The position numbers and the translations under genes are program-made. This document shows, one piece after another, positions 5,662 through 10,171 of a DNA stretch of 10,171 nt. Under the pieces are notes generated by a model that saw nothing but the letters and a program-made list of their open reading frames with translations, searched no databases and had not been told where the DNA came from. The stretch is from an uncultured Lachnospiraceae bacterium (GTDB lineage: Bacteria; Bacillota; Clostridia; Lachnospirales; Lachnospiraceae): the NCBI GenBank assembly GCA_902797015.1, contig CADBRG010000164.1, positions 1 through 10,171 of the forward strand. Reading direction: 5' to 3'. Within the stretch, counting starts at the first letter, position 1, and every line of letters starts with the position of its first letter.

Positions 5662-7185
5662 TTATTCAGTTCCGTTCCTCTTGTTGAACTCGGTAACTGT
5701 CTCGATCTTGTAGCCGGTAGCGCCGTCAGCGTAGGGCTGTCCTTCGGTCCAGACATCATCGATATTCTCCTGAGATACAACATAGGTCGGAAGGTAAGCG
5801 TTCGCAACAATGTCATTAGCATCGTCAATGGTAACAGTGCCATCATAAACGCCCTTGATCATGTCAAAGATACCCTGAACATATGCATACGGTACGTTCG
5901 TGCCGATAGCCATTACAAGGCCTTCCTTGATGAGCTGGCAGATTTCGCCTGTACCGTCAGCACCATAAGCTACAAGGATGTCTTCACCGGGAACAAGGCC
6001 TCTCTGCTGGATCTCTGTTACGATAGCGGAGCTGAAGGAGTCGGTCTCGCAGAATGCAAGATCCATATCCGGATGAGCGGTAAGAAGCTCAGCAGCAGCC
6101 GGAGCAGCAGCGGAGGTAGCGATGTTGTTAGCTGTTACATAACCTACAAGGTCCATGATTCCGGGGATGGAAGCAGAGCCGTTTGAACGAGCTTCAACCC
6201 ATGTGTTGTAAGCGATAACGCCTGCGTCATACTCTGAATCATAAGGAGTTCCTGCGAGTTCAGCATACTTGTAAAGGTAGCCGGCGATGAATCCGTTCGG
6301 ACGGGATTCGGAGTCAGCATCACCGAGTTTGTCAATGAGTGTTCCCCATTTAAGTCCTTCCGGATACTGTCCCCAAAGCTGTTCGCATACATACTGTCCA
6401 ACGCCGAAACCAGCCATCCAGGAACCTGCAAGGCAGGTGGTGATGATCTGATAGTCATCATGAGCAGCTGTCGGTCCGTTTACGAATACGGGGATGCCCT
6501 TTTCAGCGGATTTTGAATAATACTCGGAAAGAGCGTGAATGTCTACTGCGTTGCAGAGGATCCAGTCATAGTCGCCGCTAAGAACTGAGTCATACTGCTG
6601 CATCTGCTGGTTCAGGTCGAAGTTAGCATCGAAAAGATCCATTTTGAAACCATACTCATCGCAAAGCTGCTTAGCATAGTCCTGCATTGTTGTGAAGAAG
6701 ATCGTTCCTGCGGAAGCGCCAAGGAAAGCAATCTTGATATCTGTATCATCAAGATCTACTTTGTCAAGTCCTTTGTAGATGCCATCACGATGTTCCTGAT
6801 GGTCAGCCTGGATACCGGAAAGCGGTACGGAGTCTGTCTTCATGACGTCAAGGAGCCATTCATTGGAAGTCTTTCCACCAAGATCCGGAACTGCCGGAAC
6901 AGCTGCGGGAGTAAATCCTTCAGCAGCAGCTGCTGCTTCTGCTGTGGCATCTTCTACTGCTGCTTCTGTTGCAGCTTCTTCTACTGCTGCTTCAGCTACT
7001 TCTTCCGCTACAGCTTCTGTTGCAGCTTCTTCTACTGCTGCTTCAGCTTCTTTCGCTGCAGAAGATGATGCTGATGATGCTGATGATGCTGCCGGTGCTG
7101 CGCTATTTCCGCCGCCGCAAGCTGCGAACATGGAAACAGCCAAAGCGCCTGCAATTGCGAGTGCTAAGAATTTTTTTGCTTTCAT
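5662..7185 (-). CDS. Sugar ABC transporter substrate-binding lipoprotein (operon 1)
   Basis: This lipid-anchored receptor serves the transporter of operon 1. The ATG at 7185 follows AGGAGG (7192-7197) with 6 nt spacing. The signal peptide ends in FAAC (Cys23). The protein has 507 residues. Residues 24-45 are Ser/Ala-rich, about 46-90 are an Ala/Glu stretch that should be a long acidic helix, and about 149-507 are a periplasmic-binding-protein fold. RbsB-like positions include Phe163-Phe164, DWILCNAVD (207-215), Arg295 in SRPNGF, ADG (409-411) and Asn430. Several sugar-contact positions of ribose-binding protein differ: Thr161 for the first Asn, Gly237-Pro238 for Asp-Arg, and Thr381 for the later Asn. 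It is a distant paralogue of the lipoprotein at 54-1526. It is the last gene before a terminator hairpin. The family is sure; the ligand is unknown and probably not ribose. Confidence 0.93.
   Translation of the reverse strand: MKAKKFLALAIAGALAVSMFAACGGGNSAAPAASSASSASSSAAKEAEAAVEEAATEAVAEEVAEAAVEEAATEAAVEDATAEAAAAAEGFTPAAVPAVPDLGGKTSNEWLLDVMKTDSVPLSGIQADHQEHRDGIYKGLDKVDLDDTDIKIAFLGASAGTIFFTTMQDYAKQLCDEYGFKMDLFDANFDLNQQMQQYDSVLSGDYDWILCNAVDIHALSEYYSKSAEKGIPVFVNGPTAAHDDYQIITTCLAGSWMAGFGVGQYVCEQLWGQYPEGLKWGTLIDKLGDADSESRPNGFIAGYLYKYAELAGTPYDSEYDAGVIAYNTWVEARSNGSASIPGIMDLVGYVTANNIATSAAAPAAAELLTAHPDMDLAFCETDSFSSAIVTEIQQRGLVPGEDILVAYGADGTGEICQLIKEGLVMAIGTNVPYAYVQGIFDMIKGVYDGTVTIDDANDIVANAYLPTYVVSQENIDDVWTEGQPYADGATGYKIETVTEFNKRNGTE
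6962..7048 (-). repeat. 36-bp perfect direct repeat (51-bp period) in lipoprotein linker
   Basis: Positions 6962-6997 and 7013-7048 are identical over 36 bp and in frame, offset by 51 bp (17 codons). They encode repeated Ala/Glu segments of the AAVEEAATEA kind. A further partial copy lies on the low-coordinate side (about 6939-6970). The linker has evidently grown by in-frame duplication and may vary in length between strains. Confidence 0.85.
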
Positions 7186-7225
7186 TTTTTTCCTCCTTAG
7201 AAAAGCTTTAAAATTTCATTTCTAT

Positions 7226-7246
7226 AAAAAAGCCTTTAGCTTTTTT
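7226..7246 (-). promoter_or_regulatory. AT-rich intercistronic hairpin before the operon 1 binding-protein gene
   Basis: An 8-bp stem (AAAAAAGC at 7226-7233 with GCTTTTTT at 7239-7246, 5-nt loop) sits in the 71-bp gap between permease stop and lipoprotein start. The U-run is part of the stem, so it could act as a weak terminator or as a 3' end block. It parallels the hairpin at the matching place in operon 2. Confidence 0.4.
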
Positions 7247-7256
7247 TCGGAATTAA

Positions 7257-8282
7257 TTATTCATGTGCCTTGCTGCTTACGCTCTTAAGGATAACAGCGA
7301 AGATGATAACAGCGCCCTTAACGATCATCTGCGGATAGGATGCCAGTCCGATGAGGTTCATGATGTTACCGATAATAGCGATAACGAACACACCGACGAC
7401 GGTCATCGGAACGGAGCCTTCGCCGCCTGCCAGGGACGCGCCGCCGATAACAACGGCTGCAACGGTACTCAGCGCATAGTCACCGCTGGCGGTAAGAGCT
7501 GTAGCGTTACCTGTCCTTGCAGTGATCATGAATGCAGCGATACCGCAGAGGATGCCGTGAAGGAGCCATACCTTGAAGATAACTGCACGGGAGTTGATAC
7601 CTGCCATCTGTACGGCTGTCTCGTTGGAACCTACGGCGTATACAAGACGTCCGAACTTCGTGTATTTCATGATGATGAAGAAGATAACAATGATCGCTAT
7701 CGCAAAGATCGCCATAAGAGGAAGCAGTGCGTCTTCGCCGATATTAATGAACGCGATCGTAGCGAATCCGGGATTAACAAGATCCTGATAGATCGGATAA
7801 TCCTTGCTGATAAGCAGCGTATTACCGTTCGTCAGCATGAACGCGATACCCTGTGCGATATAGGTCAGGGCCAGCGTAACGATGAATGCCGGCATCTTCA
7901 TTTTCGCGATGAAGAATCCGTTGAAAAGACCAACAACAGCGCCGATAGCAACGGCAAGCAGGATACAAACAAATGTGTTCAGGCCCTGATTAGCCGCAAT
8001 GACCATAATGATACTTGCAAGAGCGACCGTACCGGCAGCTGCAAGGTCGATGCCTGCGGTAATGATGACCATCAGCATACCCATGGAGATGACCAGGTAG
8101 ATCGACTGCTGTTTCAGGATCGTATTGATATTCTGAGGTGTTGCGAACAGCGGTGAAATGATACATGCGACAATAACAAGCGCAATAAGAATAACCACTG
8201 CATTGTAGTTCAAGAGGAATGATTTGAAGGTCATTTTATGCCCACCGATCATTTCCTTTGCTGCGTTTTTATTTTCAGCCAT
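7257..8282 (-). CDS. Sugar ABC transporter permease (operon 1, RbsC family)
   Basis: This membrane permease pairs with the ATPase at 8308-9801. From the ATG at 8282, preceded by AAGGAG (8292-8297) with 9 nt spacing, it has 341 residues. A longer in-frame start at 8390 would overlap the ATPase gene by 83 bp without a ribosome site and is rejected. About ten hydrophobic segments start near residue 27. Family motifs are GIDLAAAG (77-84), NGFFIAKMKMPAFIVTLAL (121-139), GSNETAVQMAG (218-228) and VIGGASLAGGEGS (278-290). It follows the ATPase stop by 25 bp, fitting one transcript, and precedes the binding-protein gene by 71 bp. It is similar to the permease at 1675-2676 along its whole length, but not a recent copy. 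Confidence 0.95.
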   Translation of the reverse strand: MAENKNAAKEMIGGHKMTFKSFLLNYNAVVILIALVIVACIISPLFATPQNINTILKQQSIYLVISMGMLMVIITAGIDLAAAGTVALASIIMVIAANQGLNTFVCILLAVAIGAVVGLFNGFFIAKMKMPAFIVTLALTYIAQGIAFMLTNGNTLLISKDYPIYQDLVNPGFATIAFINIGEDALLPLMAIFAIAIIVIFFIIMKYTKFGRLVYAVGSNETAVQMAGINSRAVIFKVWLLHGILCGIAAFMITARTGNATALTASGDYALSTVAAVVIGGASLAGGEGSVPMTVVGVFVIAIIGNIMNLIGLASYPQMIVKGAVIIFAVILKSVSSKAHE

Positions 8283-8307
8283 CTTTTTATACTCCTTTTC
8301 CCTCGTT

Positions 8308-9801
8308 TTATTTAACACCCATCTGGTACTGAATGATGTTTTCTTCGGTAAGTTCGTCATGCTGCAGCTCGGCTCTGTTCTCGCCTTCATATATAACGAA
8401 GGCTCTGTCGCACATGCCGATGATCTCTGCCATTTCGGAGGATATCATGACCACCGCGTAACCCTGTTCCACAAGGCCGTTGATGATATTGAATATCTCG
8501 ATCTTGGCACCTACGTCTACACCTCGGGTCGGCTCATCCAGGATCAGCACCTTGGAATCCGTAGCAAGGATCTTAGCCAGAGCGACCTTCTGCTGGTTAC
8601 CACCGGAAAGACTGTTTACGTTATCCTTAACGCTGCCTACCTTAATGGAAATACCGTCGACATACTTATTGACCAGAGGAGTCTCCTTCGGAGCGAGCAC
8701 GAATCCCATTTTGGTGATCTTATCCAGCGCAGAAATCGTGATGTTCTGATAAATCGGACGTCTTAAGAGAACACCTGCCCGCTTTCTGTCTTCAGAAAGA
8801 AGCGCGATGCCTTTTTTATACGCGTCTTTGATGTTCTTGATCTTGATCTCTTTGCCATTGTAAATGACTTTTCCGCTTTCGATCGGATCTACACCAAGCA
8901 TCGCTCGCACGCACTCGGTACGGCCTGCGCCTACGAGTCCTGAAAGGCCGACGATCTCACCCTTACGGACATTAAAGGAAATATCCTTGACCATGATCCC
9001 GGCTTTAATATGTTCGGCACGCAGAACTTCCTCACCGATATTGTGATTACGCGGCGGGAAGAAATTGCTCATGTCTCGGCCGACCATGAGTGAAGCAAGA
9101 TCTTTCTGGGTGATATCGCTTGTTTTTACGGTCTTAACATAAGAACCGTCTCGCATTACCGTGATCATATCGCAGATTTCAAAGATTTCTTCAAGTCTGT
9201 GCGATACGTAAAGAATGGAAACGCCTTTTGCTTTAAGATCACGAAGAAGTCTGAAAAGCTGCTTGACTTCTTTGTCCGTCATAACGGCGGTCGGCTCATC
9301 CAGTACAAGAACAGAAGCGTTCCTTGTGAGAGCCTTACAGATTTCTACGACCTGCTGATAAGCTACCGACAGGGTGTACACCTTGGCATCAACATTGATA
9401 TTATCAAAGCCGACACTCTGAAGGAAATCCTGCGCTTTCTTACGCATGGCAGCCCAGTTAACAGTGGCTCCGCTTCGGAAGTCATCCAGAAGCACGTTTT
9501 CCATAACTGTCAGATGCGGTACAAGGGCGAACTCCTGATAAATAACGGAGATACCAGCCTTGATACCTTCTGCCGGGTTCTTGAAATGAACCGGCTTTCC
9601 TTCCAGCTTCACCTCGCCTGCATCGCAGGGATGAACACCGGACAGAACTCTGATCAGCGTGGATTTTCCGGCACCGTTCTCGCCGATAAGCGCGTGGATC
9701 TCACCGGGCCGGAGACACAGTTCGGCATTGTTAAGAGCTTTAACACCGCCGAAGTTCTTGACTATGCCGTGCATTTCTACACGATATTCAGAATCACTCA
9801 T
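8308..9801 (-). CDS. Sugar ABC transporter ATP-binding protein (operon 1, RbsA/MglA type, two fused NBDs)
   Basis: This cytoplasmic ATPase drives the operon 1 importer. It has 497 residues from the ATG at 9801, whose reading begins MSDSEYRVEM and then the usual first strand of the domain. The first domain has Walker A GENGAGKST (40-48), Gln89, signature LSVAYQQ (144-150), Walker B VLVLDEP (164-170) and His201. The second has GLVGAGRTE (288-296), LSGGNQQK (398-405), Walker B LILDEPTRGVD (419-429), and Ser455 at the H-loop. The first site is expected to be catalytic and the second partly degenerate, as known for the family. An extension to an ATG at 9897 adds residues that do not look like an ABC protein and covers the leader hairpin, so it is rejected. 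It is the first gene of its operon. Confidence 0.96.
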   Translation of the reverse strand: MSDSEYRVEMHGIVKNFGGVKALNNAELCLRPGEIHALIGENGAGKSTLIRVLSGVHPCDAGEVKLEGKPVHFKNPAEGIKAGISVIYQEFALVPHLTVMENVLLDDFRSGATVNWAAMRKKAQDFLQSVGFDNINVDAKVYTLSVAYQQVVEICKALTRNASVLVLDEPTAVMTDKEVKQLFRLLRDLKAKGVSILYVSHRLEEIFEICDMITVMRDGSYVKTVKTSDITQKDLASLMVGRDMSNFFPPRNHNIGEEVLRAEHIKAGIMVKDISFNVRKGEIVGLSGLVGAGRTECVRAMLGVDPIESGKVIYNGKEIKIKNIKDAYKKGIALLSEDRKRAGVLLRRPIYQNITISALDKITKMGFVLAPKETPLVNKYVDGISIKVGSVKDNVNSLSGGNQQKVALAKILATDSKVLILDEPTRGVDVGAKIEIFNIINGLVEQGYAVVMISSEMAEIIGMCDRAFVIYEGENRAELQHDELTEENIIQYQMGVK

Positions 9802-9813
9802 TCCACTACAATC

Positions 9814-9819
9814 CCTCCT
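9814..9819 (-). promoter_or_regulatory. Ribosome binding site with long spacing, operon 1 ATPase
   Basis: AGGAGG lies 12 nt before the ATG at 9801, longer than the 5-9 nt seen for the other genes. No better in-frame start sits closer: the GTG between them is out of frame and is followed at once by a stop. The spacing might lower initiation; the start is still the only plausible one. Confidence 0.7.
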
Positions 9820-9944
9820 GTTAGTTTTTTGAGCCTTGACAAAAACCGCAAAACATCTTGCCGGTGCTTTGACCGGCAACCTGTCAAACGGGATCAATCA
9901 CGAGCTTTTGGAGCATCTCAAATGCAAATATCCTTTTAAAAAAA

Positions 9945-9960
9945 GTGAAAATCGTTACAC
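9945..9960. promoter_or_regulatory. Operator-like dyad downstream of the operon 1 promoter
   Basis: Read on the minus strand this is GTGTAACGATTTTCAC, an interrupted dyad with outer GTG/CAC, inner AA/TT and central CGAT. It lies at about +11 to +26 of the predicted transcript. It resembles LacI-family operators and matches 11 of 14 positions of the CcpA cre consensus, but the central CG is shifted, so a specific LacI-type repressor is more likely than CcpA. Confidence 0.45.
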
Positions 9961-9976
9961 TTAAAATGATAAACAA

Positions 9977-10005
9977 ATATTAATTGTTTTAAACAAAAAA
10001 GTCAA
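9977..10005 (-). promoter_or_regulatory. Sigma-A promoter for ABC operon 1
   Basis: On the minus strand TTGACT (10000-10005) is followed after exactly 17 bp by TAATAT (9977-9982, 4 of 6 matches to TATAAT). The -10 box lies inside a 19-bp near-palindrome (9971-9989, arms AAACAA and TTGTTT). A start near 9970 is expected. Base composition here is very AT-rich, so chance matches are easier. Confidence 0.58.
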
Positions 10006-10010
10006 TAATA

Positions 10011-10062
10011 AGTCTATATTCTATTTGTATTTTGTTCACAATATACCAAAACAGTATAGACT
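10011..10062. promoter_or_regulatory. Extended dyad upstream of the operon 1 promoter
   Basis: An exact 8-bp inverted repeat, AGTCTATA (10011-10018) with TATAGACT (10055-10062), encloses a smaller one, TTTTG (10030-10034) with CAAAA (10047-10051). It lies just upstream of the -35 box, where an activator would bind. The AT-rich background makes the small inner pair weak evidence. Confidence 0.35.
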
Positions 10063-10087
10063 AAAAGGCATTTCGGGCAAAAAACCG

Positions 10088-10115
10088 TTGACATCAAATA
10101 CTTTTAAAAAATAAT
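10088..10115 (+). promoter_or_regulatory. Possible divergent promoter leading out of the window
   Basis: On the plus strand a perfect TTGACA (10088-10093) is followed after 16 bp by AATAAT (10110-10115). The second TGAAAATCG repeat (10116-10124) begins right after it, where a repressor would block initiation. If real, it serves a gene on the plus strand beyond 10171, perhaps the regulator of this locus. No coding start is visible before the window ends. Confidence 0.33.
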
Positions 10116-10171
10116 TGAAAATCGATTATACGAACACCGCATAAGAATAGACAAAATTCCGGGGAAATCAA

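Larger units (their letters stand above)
9802..9970 (-). promoter_or_regulatory. Long 5' leader of ABC operon 1 with nested hairpin
   Basis: If transcription starts near 9970 the leader is about 169 nt, much longer than that of operon 2. It contains a perfect 8-bp stem (TTGCCGGT at 9858-9865 with ACCGGCAA at 9872-9879, 6-nt loop). This is nested inside a second pairing (TTGACA at 9836-9841 with TGTCAA at 9882-9887). On the minus strand the inner hairpin is followed by a T-rich stretch with two runs (TTTT, TTTTT), but not directly. I do not recognise a known riboswitch. Confidence 0.45.
9925..10131. repeat. Imperfect direct repeat of about 36 bp flanking the operon 1 promoter
   Basis: The segments 9925-9960 and 10095-10131 align along their length. 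Both begin CAAATA, continue CTTTTAAAAAA, and share TGAAAATCG followed by TTA or ATTA and ending AC. They are offset by about 170 bp in the same orientation, one on each side of the predicted promoter. The shared TGAAAATCG core is the best candidate for a regulator's binding site. Confidence 0.55.

Noticed and set aside
7263..8156. Plus-strand open frame of 297 codons antisense to the operon 1 permease
   Set aside because: Its translation is rich in Asp, Asn, Cys and His as expected from the complement of membrane-protein codons; no start signal, and the opposite strand has every RbsC motif.
8308..9801. Loss of function suggested by altered P-loop and H-loop in the second ATPase domain
   Set aside because: GAGRTE and the Ser in place of His are normal for RbsA/MglA-type fused ATPases and occur in both paralogues here.
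9884..9916. Ten-codon leader peptide ahead of the operon 1 hairpin
   Set aside because: An ATG at 9916 opens a short frame ending at 9884, but the only purine-rich site is 15 nt upstream and the codons show no run of a single amino acid as in attenuators.
9199..9939. Plus-strand open frame of 246 codons antisense to the operon 1 ATPase
   Set aside because: It lies almost wholly opposite a clearly conserved ATPase gene, has no ribosome binding site, and its translation shows no recognisable domain.
9945..9960. CcpA catabolite-response (cre) site
   Set aside because: Eleven of 14 consensus positions match, but the invariant central CG is displaced, so a cre call is not supported; it is kept only as a LacI-like dyad.

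Overview
The window holds seven protein genes, all on the minus strand. Transcription therefore runs from high to low coordinates. No RNA gene, insertion sequence or CRISPR array is visible. The organism looks like a low- to mid-GC Bacillota of the Clostridia, most like a Lachnospiraceae gut anaerobe. The signs are strong AGGAGG ribosome binding sites, sigma-A type promoters, and two lipid-anchored binding proteins with Ser/Ala-rich stretches after the lipobox cysteine. This is an inference from style, not a species assignment.

Layout in transcription order: (1) 10171-9802 is a noncoding control region with a candidate promoter, a repeated operator-like element and a leader hairpin. (2) 9801-5662 is ABC operon 1, with a double ATPase, an RbsC-type permease and a binding lipoprotein. 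(3) 5661-5498 has a terminator hairpin (5584-5610) directly abutting a near-consensus promoter (TTGACT-17-TATAAT). Both lie between the arms of a 12-bp inverted repeat. (4) 5497-4391 is a GldA-family polyol dehydrogenase, apparently a single-gene transcript. (5) 4390-4176 has a terminator-like hairpin, a cluster of palindromic operator-like sites and a TTGACA promoter. (6) 4175-54 is ABC operon 2, with the same gene order: ATPase, permease (4-bp start/stop overlap) and binding lipoprotein. Positions 1-53 show nothing convincing.

The two operons are paralogous but clearly diverged. Each encodes a complete carbohydrate-uptake transporter of the ribose/galactose/xylose type (CUT2): one ATPase with two fused nucleotide-binding domains, one permease that would form a dimer, and one surface binding lipoprotein. 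The dehydrogenase between them keeps the three metal ligands of glycerol dehydrogenase but has a changed active-site segment. A coherent but unproven reading is a locus for importing one or two related polyols or unusual sugars and oxidising one of them. Both binding proteins lack the Asp-Arg pair that ribose-binding protein uses to hold its sugar, so ribose is an unlikely ligand. The most interesting material is regulatory DNA (three different dyad/repeat systems at three promoters) and the long, repeat-built linkers of the binding proteins. I found no clear sign of a wholly new system.
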